From the NCBI GenBank assembly GCA_947259005.1, contig CAMYKP010000006.1:62001-126000 (forward strand): DNA of 64,000 nucleotides. The letters run 5' to 3'. The stretch is from an uncultured Parasphingopyxis sp. (GTDB taxonomy: Bacteria > Pseudomonadota > Alphaproteobacteria > Sphingomonadales > Sphingomonadaceae). The translations under genes were made by a program, and so were the position numbers. How positions within the stretch are numbered: position 1 is the first letter of the stretch; each line of letters starts with the position of its first letter. Positions 46,442 to 54,449 of the stretch are shown here, piece after piece. The notes beneath the pieces are model-generated. The model was not told the origin of the DNA. It searched no databases and saw nothing but the letters and a program-made list of their open reading frames with translations.

Positions 46442-46729
46442 TGCGTTCCCTCCCTCGTTATGAACGGCCTTTGTGGCCGGGAGGTCTACGCCTCCTGAAG
46501 GCGAGCATAGGCGTAATTAGAAATTTGGCAAATACAACAAATCCAGCGATGTTGGCGGCGATGCCAAGGATTGATCACTCATGAAAAGATTGAAGCGGTG
46601 CTGTCACAGTGTTCGATCGGACTTTTGAGGCTCATGCGCCTGACATTCACTGGTATCGAATTCAATTCCGCCAGTTCATCTGTTATGCTAAGATGGTACG
46701 TTGGAATGTTCTAACAGGGGAAAATTGGT
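46442..46729. other. divergent upstream region with two hairpins
   Basis: Between the membrane gene (minus) and the lipoprotein gene (plus). There is a CGGCC/GGCCG stem at 46465-46479 and a perfect 7-base inverted repeat TACGCCT...AGGCGTA at 46487-46515. AT-rich sequence follows. TATGCT near 46684 may be a -10 for the lipoprotein gene. I see no gene here. Confidence 0.4.
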
Positions 46730-47155
46730 ATGAATAAACTTGCATTTGTCATGGCACCTTTGCTTTTGGCCGGGTGTTCTAGCCCGCCAGCTGAGGAAGC
46801 TCCTGACGTCGAGCCAGCAACTGAGGCAGCCGAAACTGCGGGCATGGTTTCTGCCAATGGCTCGCCGCCAGGCACCTATGAAGTCACTGCAGCTGACGGA
46901 ACAGTCACTAGAACGGTGTTGAACGCAGATGGGACATATACGGACATGGCTGAGGACGGGACAGTGCTCGCTGAAGGGACTTGGGTGATTGCCGACGGCA
47001 AGTCATGTTTCACACCATCAACAGAAGGTGTTGAGGCCATGTGCTTCACAGAAAGTGCTCCGGCCGAAGACGGTTCGTTTACAGTTACTCCCGACGAAGG
47101 TGAACCGGCGACGGTCAGGCCTGTGACGGTCGAGGAGGTGGCTCCAGCCGAATAA
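46730..47155 (+). CDS. small acidic lipoprotein, function unknown
   Basis: 141 residues. Signal MNKLAFVMAPLLLAGCSS with lipobox LAGC. The mature part is Pro/Glu/Ala-rich then a compact beta segment (GTYEVTAADGTVTRTVLNAD, YTDMAEDGTVLAEGTWVI, KSCFTP). This GTYEVT...GT pattern is seen in several uncharacterised sphingomonad lipoproteins. It is followed by a strong terminator, so it is a single-gene unit. Confidence 0.75.
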   Translation: MNKLAFVMAPLLLAGCSSPPAEEAPDVEPATEAAETAGMVSANGSPPGTYEVTAADGTVTRTVLNADGTYTDMAEDGTVLAEGTWVIADGKSCFTPSTEGVEAMCFTESAPAEDGSFTVTPDEGEPATVRPVTVEEVAPAE

Positions 47156-47181
47156 TCTGCCTGTTGTAATCACAAACATTG

Positions 47182-47208
47182 GGGCGGCCATCGAGCCGCC
47201 CTTTTTTT
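47182..47208 (+). terminator. rho-independent terminator after the lipoprotein gene
   Basis: Perfect stem GGGCGGC / GCCGCCC with six-base loop CATCGA, followed by seven Ts. It is the clearest intrinsic terminator in the window. Confidence 0.9.
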
Positions 47209-47222
47209 GCGTCGAACGCGAA

Positions 47223-47243
47223 CGACAACTTTCCGCCAAATGC
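47223..47243. repeat. decayed short repeat, copy B
   Basis: CGACAACTTTCCGCCAAATGC, matching 17 of 21 bases with CGGCAACTTTCGGGCAAATTC at 48382-48402. Confidence 0.5.
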
Positions 47244-47323
47244 AGTTATTGAGTGAGGATAAGAACATGCGTCGCTTAGACTGCCACGCGGGCGAATTGG
47301 TTAATAGCCGTTTGGATACTGAT

Positions 47324-47347
47324 TTATCCACATTAACCTGTTAGTAA
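47324..47347 (+). promoter_or_regulatory. perfect DnaA box abutting a CtrA-like site, upstream of the MipZ-like gene
   Basis: TTATCCACA (47324-47332) is an exact DnaA-box 9-mer. It is directly followed by TTAA-CCTGTTA-GTAA (47333-47347), one mismatch from the CtrA consensus. Both sit 60 to 80 bases ahead of the MipZ-like gene start. A chance occurrence of the 9-mer somewhere in a window this long is not unlikely. Confidence 0.4.
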
Positions 47348-47405
47348 GTCTGTTGGTAAGTGCTTGCCGCCGAGTTGCGATCGGTTCGAAATGGGGGGAT
47401 TTATT

Positions 47406-48371
47406 GTGGCAAACGGAACGCAGGGGGATGAATTTCCGTCGACCTTCCCAGGCGGCGACTGGCCAGAAGTCGTGGATAGTCCCCGCGTCATTTTGTATAA
47501 TATTCGTTCAAAACCGTTGGTAAAACCGCATCTTATCGTCTTTGCAAACGAGAAAGGTGGCGTGGGGAAGTCCACATTAGCTTTCCACACATGCGTCGGC
47601 CTCTGCAGTGCAGGCGAAAAAGTCGCAGTTCTTGATCTTGATAGGCGGCAACAATCGCTCGCCGACGCCTTGGCCAGCCGAGAAGCAACGGCCAGAGGCC
47701 TGGAAGTTGATCTGCCCAGTCCGCGCTATACGGTTTTGGAAAATCAAAGCGGCTCGATGCTCGCCCAGGAGATTTCCCGAATTGGCGCTGGGTCAAGGTT
47801 TGTCATCATCGACTTGGCGGGACAGGACTCTACGGTGGCTCGCTACGCCATCGCGCTGGCGAATACACTGATAACGCCGATCAACAATTCACTTGTCGAT
47901 ATTGACGCTCTTGCCAAGATCGATCCCGTCAACATGCGGGTAAAGGAACCCAATCGCTTCGCAAATCTGGTGGAGGACCTTCGACGTGAAAGGGAGCTTT
48001 GCGGCATGCCGCCAATCGATTGGGTGGTCGTGAAAAACCGGCTTCGGACCGCTGAAAAGAAACAGCGACAGTATGTGGACCAAGCACTGAATGACTTGTC
48101 TCAGACGCTTCGGTTTCGGGTTACCCAAGGACTGAGCGAACGCGTTGCCTATCGCGAGCTGTATCTGTTCGGCCTGACGCATCTCGACCTCAAGCTATTC
48201 CCCCCGCTCTCAAGACTGAACAAACATGTCGAACCGGAAGTGAGCAGGCTGATTTCAGACCTCGCCTTGGACCGGGCAAACCCGGGGCAAGAATCGCTGT
48301 ATAATAGCAAAGAGACAGCCCGATGTTTCAAGGCGGAAGAATATCGCAATTCGCTCTTCGCTACGAGATAG
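47406..48371 (+). CDS. MipZ/ParA-like deviant Walker ATPase
   Basis: About 321 residues from GTG 47406 (GGGGGG at 47392-47397 is well placed); ATG 47391 or TTG 47364 are other choices. The P-loop ANEKGGVGKSTLAFH, the Asp signature LDLDRRQQSLA and the Walker B region VIIDLAGQDSTVAR match Caulobacter MipZ, as do VDIDALAKIDPVNM, DWVVVKNRL, QGLSERVAYREL and FGLTHLDL. MipZ binds ParB and inhibits FtsZ, placing division at midcell. The C-terminus (FPPLSRLNKHVEPEVSRLI) and the leader of about 30 residues differ from the usual form as I recall it, so this may be a second, specialised copy. It sits in an accessory-looking strip. Confidence 0.75.
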   Translation: MANGTQGDEFPSTFPGGDWPEVVDSPRVILYNIRSKPLVKPHLIVFANEKGGVGKSTLAFHTCVGLCSAGEKVAVLDLDRRQQSLADALASREATARGLEVDLPSPRYTVLENQSGSMLAQEISRIGAGSRFVIIDLAGQDSTVARYAIALANTLITPINNSLVDIDALAKIDPVNMRVKEPNRFANLVEDLRRERELCGMPPIDWVVVKNRLRTAEKKQRQYVDQALNDLSQTLRFRVTQGLSERVAYRELYLFGLTHLDLKLFPPLSRLNKHVEPEVSRLISDLALDRANPGQESLYNSKETARCFKAEEYRNSLFATR

Positions 48372-48381
48372 TCTGAACGAG

Positions 48382-48402
48382 CGGCAACTTTCGGGCAAAT
48401 TC
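48382..48402. repeat. decayed short repeat, copy C
   Basis: CGGCAACTTTCGGGCAAATTC, partner of 47223-47243 and similar in its core to GGCAGCTTTCGACCC at 45908 on. Confidence 0.5.
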
Positions 48403-48464
48403 AAATCACCAGCGAACGTCCGAAATTATAGGGCGCGAAGCAGAGGTCTGTTCAACCATTACTC

Positions 48465-48491
48465 AATGTCTGAATTGGGTCGAAAGCAGTC
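48465..48491. repeat. decayed short repeat, copy D
   Basis: AATGTCTGAATTGGGTCG pairs with AATGTCTGCTATTGGGCCG at 45821-45839. The following CGAAAGCAG, read on the other strand with the preceding GGGT, is like the CAGCTTTCGACCC of 45910 on. Confidence 0.5.
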
Positions 48492-48518
48492 ATCTAGAGG
48501 ATCCAACTACATACAAAT

Positions 48519-48543
48519 CCTATTTCCTTGAAAAATAGGAAAT
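48519..48543. repeat. overlapping inverted repeats before the HTH gene
   Basis: CCTATTT-N7-AAATAGG (48519-48539) overlaps ATTTCCT-N8-AGGAAAT (48522-48543). Both arms are perfect 7-mers. It ends 21 bases before the ATG at 48564, a place for an operator or a transcript hairpin. Confidence 0.5.
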
Positions 48544-48563
48544 GATCTGACTTACACTGTCGG

Positions 48564-49346
48564 ATGACGGACAAGACACCCACTCCATCGCCCGAACATG
48601 TTCACCCGAAAACGGCCGAGGAAACCGGCTTTTTCTTTCCCAATGGCGCGCCGGTTCCGCCGACTCATCCCGATCACGGGCCGATGGATCAGCTGCCGCG
48701 CATGGAAGATGGCCGTTTTGCCGCCTATTATTACTGCTCCAAGGCTGAACTGAAGGCTATCGGGCTTGAGGATGTGACGCCGCCCCGCCGCATCCGCCAT
48801 GACGGGTGGACGGCTCAGAAGATCGCCGATTTCCTTGAAACGCTGCGCGCCTCGGCAAGCGTCACCGATGCCTGCCGCGCGGTCGGCATGTCGCGAACCT
48901 CAGCCTACAAGCTCTATCACCGCAAAGATTCGGCCCATGTCCGCAAGGCGTGGGACGAGGCGCTGCGCCATTGTACGGCGGTGCTCGCGACGACCGCTTT
49001 CGATCGCGCGGTCAACGGCACCGAGTATAAGGTGTTTCACAAGGGCGAATTTGTCGGTTGGCAGGTTCGCCACGACAATCGCCATCTGCAATGGATGCTG
49101 CGTGTGCGTGATCCGCTGAACTGGGCGCCGCTCGACGATCTCGAAGGCTGGATGCGCCATCGCGGGATCGAGAAACCCGAGCCGGTGGATGCGTCGCTCG
49201 ATCGGCTCGCGGATGCGGAGGAGGCATGGGGCCAGCGGTTGCCGGACGAACCGCGCGAGGAAAGGCTGTTGCCGCTGAGGGAGGGCAAGGAGAAGCATGC
49301 AGAGATCGCCGCCGATTCCCAGACCACTCATCCTGATCCAACATGA
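48564..49346 (+). CDS. helix-turn-helix protein resembling phage terminase small subunits, function unknown
   Basis: 260 residues. A central HTH reads FLETLRASASVTDACRAVGM then SRTSAYKLYHRKDSAHVRKA, the form seen in phage small terminase and some homeodomain-like proteins. Flanks are Pro-rich at the N-terminus and acidic/charged at the C-terminus (RLADAEEAW, LPLREGKEKH). No large terminase or other phage gene is adjacent, so it is not a prophage. I cannot assign a function; similar single genes occur in sphingomonads as far as I recall. Confidence 0.6.
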   Translation: MTDKTPTPSPEHVHPKTAEETGFFFPNGAPVPPTHPDHGPMDQLPRMEDGRFAAYYYCSKAELKAIGLEDVTPPRRIRHDGWTAQKIADFLETLRASASVTDACRAVGMSRTSAYKLYHRKDSAHVRKAWDEALRHCTAVLATTAFDRAVNGTEYKVFHKGEFVGWQVRHDNRHLQWMLRVRDPLNWAPLDDLEGWMRHRGIEKPEPVDASLDRLADAEEAWGQRLPDEPREERLLPLREGKEKHAEIAADSQTTHPDPT

Positions 49347-49413
49347 CCGTTGTTCGAGATGCGGTTTGTGCGCCCACTTTGTAAACTTTGCCCAACAATA
49401 GCGGTGGAGGTCG

Positions 49414-49902
49414 TTAATCCAGCCCGGCTTCCTCGCGATACTGCCCGGCGAGCCATTGCAGTCCTGAAATGGCCGATTCCGCGTTCTCGTTGACCCGCTG
49501 GATCCTTCTGATCAACGGCCTGTCCACGCGCGGTGCGGGCCTTTGCGATGCCGGGGCTTCATAATGATCGTCGGGGCGCAGCTCCGGCGGCAAGTCGCGC
49601 ACAAGCTCCTTTTGCTGGAGCAGTACCGAACGGACCTTGCCGCAATGGGTCAGCGTCAATTGATCGAATACATGGGACCGTGTCCCGCTCTGATCGGCGG
49701 TCTCTTCGAGTTCATCGAGCAAATCGCCAAGGCTGCGGGGCGGTTGTGTGGCGGCCGGTTTCATCACGGCAGCATGATAGGCCGCGACTGCATCGTGCAT
49801 CTCCCCGACAAGGCTGGCTTGCCTCTGAAGCGCTTCTTTCGCTTCGTCCAGCAGCGCGGCCGCTTTCGCAGCGCGCCGTTTTCTGAACAGGGAAAGCAGC
49901 AT
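49414..49902 (-). CDS. hypothetical protein with helical N-terminal half
   Basis: 162 residues from ATG 49902, chosen because the longer frame reaches back into the DUF2165 gene. Residues 1-45 are basic then a likely coiled coil (AAKAAALLDEAKEALQRQASLVGEMHDAV). The rest is polar with Asp/Glu (LGDLLDELEETADQ). No signal peptide or membrane span. It is the last gene of the purF minus-strand run. Confidence 0.6.
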   Translation of the reverse strand: MLLSLFRKRRAAKAAALLDEAKEALQRQASLVGEMHDAVAAYHAAVMKPAATQPPRSLGDLLDELEETADQSGTRSHVFDQLTLTHCGKVRSVLLQQKELVRDLPPELRPDDHYEAPASQRPAPRVDRPLIRRIQRVNENAESAISGLQWLAGQYREEAGLD

Positions 49903-49931
49903 CTGTCGGGCCTTTTGCCGGGCTTGCCGGT

Positions 49932-50417
49932 TCAGTCTTCCCGGGCGCCGACAAACAGGGCGATCACGCCGATCATCCCGCCATAGCGAAAGGCGGACTG
50001 GAGGCCGATGTCCCGGAAAATATCGGAGCGCCACATCTCGAACCATGTCTCGGCGGCCACGATCCAGCCGAAAAACAGCAGGAAGATTGCGACTCCGCAG
50101 CCGGTCAGGGCCAGCGTCTTGGCGCTCTGGAAAGCCGCTGCCGGGCCGGTCCGCGCTGTCCACATCTGCCATGCGCCGGCGGTGCAGAATAGCCCGGCTG
50201 TGATCTTGCCCGCGATGATGAGCAGGGTGACGATGGTAATGACTGCACCGTTCGAGGTTGCCTTCCAGCTTTCCGCGCCTCCTTCAAAGGTAGACATGGA
50301 AACCGTCGCGGCGACTGCGCCGGTCGTTCCGCCCCAGTCGACTATGTTTTCGAGTGCCCCGAGCAGCCCCCACAAGGCAATGCTCGCAATGAGCAGGATC
50401 TTGACGATACGCAGCAT
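49932..50417 (-). CDS. DUF2165 family small integral membrane protein
   Basis: 161 residues from ATG 50417, AAGGGGG eight bases before. Four hydrophobic helices (IVKILLIASIALWGLLGALE, AVITIVTLLIIAGKITAGLF, LALTGCGVAIFLLFFGWIV, GGMIGVIALFVGA). The loop DWGGTTGAVAATVSMST is typical of DUF2165. The function is unknown. It is in the same minus-strand run as the metallophosphoesterase. Confidence 0.8.
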   Translation of the reverse strand: MLRIVKILLIASIALWGLLGALENIVDWGGTTGAVAATVSMSTFEGGAESWKATSNGAVITIVTLLIIAGKITAGLFCTAGAWQMWTARTGPAAAFQSAKTLALTGCGVAIFLLFFGWIVAAETWFEMWRSDIFRDIGLQSAFRYGGMIGVIALFVGARED

Positions 50418-50494
50418 GATATTTCCCCCTTGTCCCGGTTTAGGAAAAGGCGAGACGCTTAGAAAGTGAATTTTTCCGGTCGTCGAAAACGGAC

Positions 50495-51142
50495 TTATGC
50501 CGTGCGGCGCGGCTCGACATTGAGCACGAATGGCTCTCTCACCGCGCGCTGGCCGCTGATCGCCGAGCTTGCGTTGACGAACAGCGTATCTCCCATGCGG
50601 ACCTGGTTGGCGCTGGCATGGACATGGCCGAAACAATGGAGGCGGGGCGCGATCCGCTCTATCTGGGCGGCCAGATGCCGACAGCCATGGGAATGGCCGC
50701 GGCTTGAACTGTCCAGTATTCCGGCGGGAGGGACATGGGTGATCAGGATATCAAGGCCCGAAGGTACAGCCGCCCATTTGTCGCGCAGCGCGTTATCGTC
50801 GAGATAGAAGGCATGGCTTGCCAGTTGGGGTACCCAGGGGGCTGCGTAGATATCCAGCCCTTCGACAGTCAGTTGTTCGTCCTGAATATAGCGCGCATTG
50901 CGAAACGGCTTTTGCGATCGCGCCAGCGCAGCCTCAAGGGCAAGGTCGTGATTGCCGCCGGTGACAAGGATAGTCTGGTAGTCCTGCCGACCGAACCATT
51001 CGTCGATTTCCGTCAGCGCCGCCGCGTCCCGGTCGAAGAGATCGAGCATGTCGCCGCAATGGATCAGGATATCCCCGCCCGGCAGCGACAGTGAACTGTG
51101 CATCGCATGGGTATCGCTGATGATAGTGACGGATACGGACAT
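50495..51142 (-). CDS. calcineurin-like metallophosphoesterase
   Basis: 215 residues. The di-metal motifs are complete: ISDTHAMH (D-x-H), IHCGDMLD (GD), TGGNHDLAL (GNHD), ITHVPPAG (His) and FGHVHAS (GHxH). This is the MPPED/UPF0046-type subgroup. The substrate may be a nucleotide or phosphodiester; not decided by sequence. It lies 37 bases after the SDR stop on the same strand. Confidence 0.87.
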   Translation of the reverse strand: MSVSVTIISDTHAMHSSLSLPGGDILIHCGDMLDLFDRDAAALTEIDEWFGRQDYQTILVTGGNHDLALEAALARSQKPFRNARYIQDEQLTVEGLDIYAAPWVPQLASHAFYLDDNALRDKWAAVPSGLDILITHVPPAGILDSSSRGHSHGCRHLAAQIERIAPRLHCFGHVHASANQVRMGDTLFVNASSAISGQRAVREPFVLNVEPRRTA

Positions 51143-51178
51143 TTACATGACGGTCTTACGCCAACCAGACGCGGCAGG

Positions 51179-51898
51179 CTAGGCGCCCGGGTTTTCGACC
51201 TTCACCCGCTGGCCGGTTTCAATGTCGCCCGATGTCAGCCCGACGATAGTCTCTGCAACCGCTTCCGGCCCTTTGAGTGTGGCCTGATCTTCGCCGGGAT
51301 AGGCAAGCTGGCGCATCTTGGTGGCCGTTGCGCCGGGATCGACAATGGTGACGCGCAGCGGCGTGAGATTTTTGACCTCCTCACCATAGGCCGTGACAAG
51401 CGTATCAAGCGCGGCTTTGGAGGCACCATAAGCACCCCAGAATGCGCGCGGATTCGCGCCGACGCTGGACGTGATCGCGATGAGCCGCCCCTGCTTGCTC
51501 TTGCGCAGCATCGGATCGAACGCCGCGATCATCGCCTGCTGCGCAGTGAAGTTGAGCGTCATGACTTCGGAAAGCTCTTTCGCATCGATCTGGTGCACGG
51601 GCATCAGCGAGCCCAGCATGGCCGCATTGAGCACGAGGATATCGAGCGCGTCCCAGCGTTCGCCAATCGCTGTGGCAAGCCGCCTGATGCTGTCGCCATC
51701 GACCAGATCGAGCGGGGCGATGGTAGCACTGCCGCCTGCGTCGTGGATCGCATCCTCGACCTCTTCGAGGCCGCCAACGGTACGGGCAACAAGGATGACA
51801 TGCGCGCCCTCGGCCGCCAGCGCCTTCGCCGTGGCCGCACCGATCCCGCGACTGGCACCGGTAACAAGGGCCAGCTTTCCGTCCAGCATCTTGGTCAT
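51179..51898 (-). CDS. SDR family NAD(P)-dependent oxidoreductase
   Basis: 239 residues. A classical short-chain dehydrogenase: cofactor loop VTGASRGIGAATAKA, NAA element LNAAML, catalytic Ser in ITSSVG and YGASKAALDTL (Tyr-x3-Lys). The purF-SDR pairing on the minus strand, 32 bases apart, suggests they are cotranscribed. The substrate is unknown. Confidence 0.9.
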   Translation of the reverse strand: MTKMLDGKLALVTGASRGIGAATAKALAAEGAHVILVARTVGGLEEVEDAIHDAGGSATIAPLDLVDGDSIRRLATAIGERWDALDILVLNAAMLGSLMPVHQIDAKELSEVMTLNFTAQQAMIAAFDPMLRKSKQGRLIAITSSVGANPRAFWGAYGASKAALDTLVTAYGEEVKNLTPLRVTIVDPGATATKMRQLAYPGEDQATLKGPEAVAETIVGLTSGDIETGQRVKVENPGA

Positions 51899-51930
51899 TT
51901 AGGTCTGTTCTTCCCGTGGCTTGCCAAGGA

Positions 51931-53388
51931 TCATGTCACGCGTTCCGCAAGCAGCGGAAACTGGGTGACATTCGCCTGTCCGTCCTGATCTGTCAGAGTG
52001 GTCGGATAGTCGCCGGTGAAACACGCATCGCAGCGTTGCGGATGATCATTGTTCCTGCCGGCTTCGCCCAGCGCGCGGTAGAGCCCGTCGATTGAAATGA
52101 AAGCGAGGCTGTCCGCCTTGATGTAGTCCTGCATCCCGGCGACATCATATTGCGCTGCGAGCAACTTTTCGCGTTTCGGCGTGTCGACCCCGTAGAAGCA
52201 GCTGTTGCGCGTCGGTGGGCTGGCGATCCGCATATGGACTTCCGTCGCGCCGGCTTCGCGCATCATCTCGACAATCTTGGTGCTCGTCGTGCCGCGGACG
52301 ATGGAATCGTCGACCAGGATGATGCGCTTGCCCTCGATCAGCGCCTGATTGGCATTATGTTTGAGCTTGACGCCCAGATGGCGAACCTTGTCGCCGGGCT
52401 GGATGAAGGTGCGGCCCACATAATGCGATCGGATGATCCCGAGTTCGAACGGAATGTCGGATTGCTGGGCGTAGCCGATGGCCGCCGGTGTTCCGGAATC
52501 CGGGACGGGGATGACCAGATCCGCGTCGACCGGGCTCTCGATAGCCAGTTCGGCGCCGATCTGCTTGCGAACCGAGTAAACCGACTTGCCGTCTACAATC
52601 GAATCGGGGCGCGAGAAATAGACATGCTCGAAAATGCAGGGGCGCGGTGCTGTGTCCATGAAGGGACGGTGCGATTTGATGCCCGTATCGTTTACAACGA
52701 TGAGTTCGCCCGGTTCGACTTCACGGATGAATTCGGCGCCCACAACATCAAAGGCTACGCTTTCCGATGCAAAGATAACGGCGTCACCAAGTTTGCCCAT
52801 CACCAGCGGGCGAATGCCGAGCGGATCGCGGCAGCCGATCATGCCTTCCGGCGTCATGCAGACCAGCGAATAGGCGCCTTCAAGCTGTTTGAGCGCGTCG
52901 ATGAAACTGTCGAGCAGGGTCTTGAATGTGGAAGTGGCGACGAGGTGGATGATCGTTTCCGTGTCGGATGTCGACTGGAAGATCGAGCCATGCCGGACCA
53001 GTTCCTGTCGCAGCGTCCTGGCGTTGGAGATATTGCCGTTATGCGCGACGGCAAAGCCGCCCGACGAGAGCTCGGCATATAGCGGCTGCACATTGCGCAG
53101 CCCGCTTTCGCCGGTCGTCGAATAGCGAACATGCCCGCAGGCGGCATCGCCGGGTAGCTGACGGATGATATGATCTTCATCGAAATTACCGGCGACATGG
53201 CCAACGGCGCGGTGGCTGTGAAACCAGTTGCGGTCATAGCTGGTGATGCCAGCGGCTTCCTGCCCGCGATGCTGGAGAGCATGCAGGCCAAGGGCGACTA
53301 CGGCTGCGGCAGTATCGGCACCCCAGATGCCGAATACACCGCATTCTTCCCGTAGCTTGTCGTCATCGAATGGATCGGTGGTCAGCAT
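51931..53388 (-). CDS. purF: amidophosphoribosyltransferase
   Basis: 485 residues from ATG 53388. First committed step of purine synthesis. The short leader ends KLREE before the catalytic Cys of CGVFGIWGAD, which becomes the N-terminus after autocleavage as in other PurF. The glutaminase (about 10-240) shows HALQHRGQEAAGI and HNGNISNA. The phosphoribosyltransferase shows the PRPP loop ILVDDSIVRGTTS. First gene of the five-gene minus-strand run, divergent from hisI over about 120 bases. Confidence 0.96.
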   Translation of the reverse strand: MLTTDPFDDDKLREECGVFGIWGADTAAAVVALGLHALQHRGQEAAGITSYDRNWFHSHRAVGHVAGNFDEDHIIRQLPGDAACGHVRYSTTGESGLRNVQPLYAELSSGGFAVAHNGNISNARTLRQELVRHGSIFQSTSDTETIIHLVATSTFKTLLDSFIDALKQLEGAYSLVCMTPEGMIGCRDPLGIRPLVMGKLGDAVIFASESVAFDVVGAEFIREVEPGELIVVNDTGIKSHRPFMDTAPRPCIFEHVYFSRPDSIVDGKSVYSVRKQIGAELAIESPVDADLVIPVPDSGTPAAIGYAQQSDIPFELGIIRSHYVGRTFIQPGDKVRHLGVKLKHNANQALIEGKRIILVDDSIVRGTTSTKIVEMMREAGATEVHMRIASPPTRNSCFYGVDTPKREKLLAAQYDVAGMQDYIKADSLAFISIDGLYRALGEAGRNNDHPQRCDACFTGDYPTTLTDQDGQANVTQFPLLAERVT

Positions 53389-53509
53389 AGCGACTCCGGC
53401 GCAATGGTCGGTCACGTGCGAGCATATAGGGCTAGGAATCTCGTTTGTCTTGTCTTTGTCATAATGCGATGAGGATTTCAGAGATTCTCTGCCAGGAAAG
53501 CAGCTCATA

Positions 53510-53872
53510 ATGGCCGATATTCGCGAGACCGGACTGACCCTTGATCCCAAGTTCGATGAGAAGGGCCTGCTAACGGCTGTGGTTACCGGTCAGGCGAGCG
53601 GCGATGTGCTGATGGTCGCCCATATGAACCGCGAAGCGCTGAACCTCACAATTGAAACAGGGATCGCCCATTTCTGGTCGCGCAGCCGTCGGACGCTCTG
53701 GAAGAAAGGGGAAACCTCTGGGAATATCCTGCGTGTGACGGATATGCGGATCGATTGCGATCAGGACGCTATCTGGCTGGTTGCCGATCCAGCCGGCCCG
53801 GCCTGCCATACCGGTGAAGCCAGTTGTTTCTACCGACGCATCGAGGGCAATGGCCTGACACGTATCTCCTGA
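53510..53872 (+). CDS. hisI: phosphoribosyl-AMP cyclohydrolase
   Basis: 120 residues. It opens the purine ring of phosphoribosyl-AMP in histidine synthesis. [35 protein letters not shown], the metal-binding IDCDQDAIW and [11 protein letters not shown] (two Cys that bind zinc) are the family motifs. Stand-alone, without the HisE domain. Start ATG 53510. Confidence 0.95.
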   Translation: MADIRETGLTLDPKFDEKGLLTAVVTGQASGDVLMVAHMNREALNLTIETGIAHFWSRSRRTLWKKGETSGNILRVTDMRIDCDQDAIWLVADPAGPACHTGEASCFYRRIEGNGLTRIS

Positions 53873-53903
53873 AATCTCGCACTTCCTGAAATAGTATTCC
53901 CGT

Positions 53904-53936
53904 TGACGTAGCGTCACCGATTGACGTTAACGTGAA
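53904..53936 (+). promoter_or_regulatory. two dyad operators before the MerR gene
   Basis: TGACG-TAG-CGTCA (53904-53916) is a perfect 5-base inverted repeat. TTGACGTTAACGTGAA (53921-53936) is a 16-base palindrome with one mismatched pair. Both carry the TGACGT half-site, and both begin TTGACG like a -35. They lie 20 to 52 bases before the ATG at 53956, fitting autoregulation by a MerR/LiuR-type protein. Confidence 0.55.
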
Positions 53937-53955
53937 CCGGATTTATTGAGGGGCC

Positions 53956-54372
53956 ATGTCAGAAACATTACAGCATGCGGGCATCGATACGCCCGATGAA
54001 AAAAATCGCGAAACCTATACGATCTCAGACCTGTCCGAGGAATTCGGCGTCACGCCGCGGGCGTTACGCTTTTACGAGGATGAAGGACTGATCTCGCCCG
54101 AACGGCACGGGCTTACACGGGTCTATGCGCAGCGCGACCGGGCACGGCTTGCCTGGATATTGCGTGCCAAGCGGACAGGGTTCAGCCTTGCCGATATCCG
54201 CGAAATGATCGACCTGTATGATCTTGGCGATGGCCGGGTGAAGCAGCGCAAGGTGACTTTGGTGAAATGCCGGGAGCGCATCGAAATCCTGAAGCGCCAG
54301 CGAGAAGATATCGATTCCTCGATCGTCGAACTTGAGAGCTTCATCGAAAGGGTCGAAAAAATCGACCAATAG
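53956..54372 (+). CDS. MerR family transcriptional regulator
   Basis: 138 residues. The winged helix begins [28 protein letters not shown], with helix-turn-helix and wing, then [24 protein letters not shown] and a C-terminal coiled coil ([29 protein letters not shown]). No cysteine ligand site for metals, so it is of the LiuR/SoxR-unlike group that regulates acyl-CoA catabolism. The acyl-CoA dehydrogenase starts about 75 bases downstream on the same strand and is the likely target. Confidence 0.9.
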   Translation: MSETLQHAGIDTPDEKNRETYTISDLSEEFGVTPRALRFYEDEGLISPERHGLTRVYAQRDRARLAWILRAKRTGFSLADIREMIDLYDLGDGRVKQRKVTLVKCRERIEILKRQREDIDSSIVELESFIERVEKIDQ

Positions 54373-54449
54373 CGGAAGGAAGTTCCGCGTCACATTTTAG
54401 ATGTTCAGGGACAGCGCACAGCGCGTCTCTAATTTTGGAGACAATTGTA

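Noticed and set aside
47324-47332. Chromosome replication origin at the DnaA box
   Set aside because: Only one box, with no cluster, AT-rich unwinding region or origin genes nearby.
48564-49346. Prophage remnant
   Set aside because: Only one gene with a terminase-like HTH; no capsid, tail, integrase or attachment site is seen.
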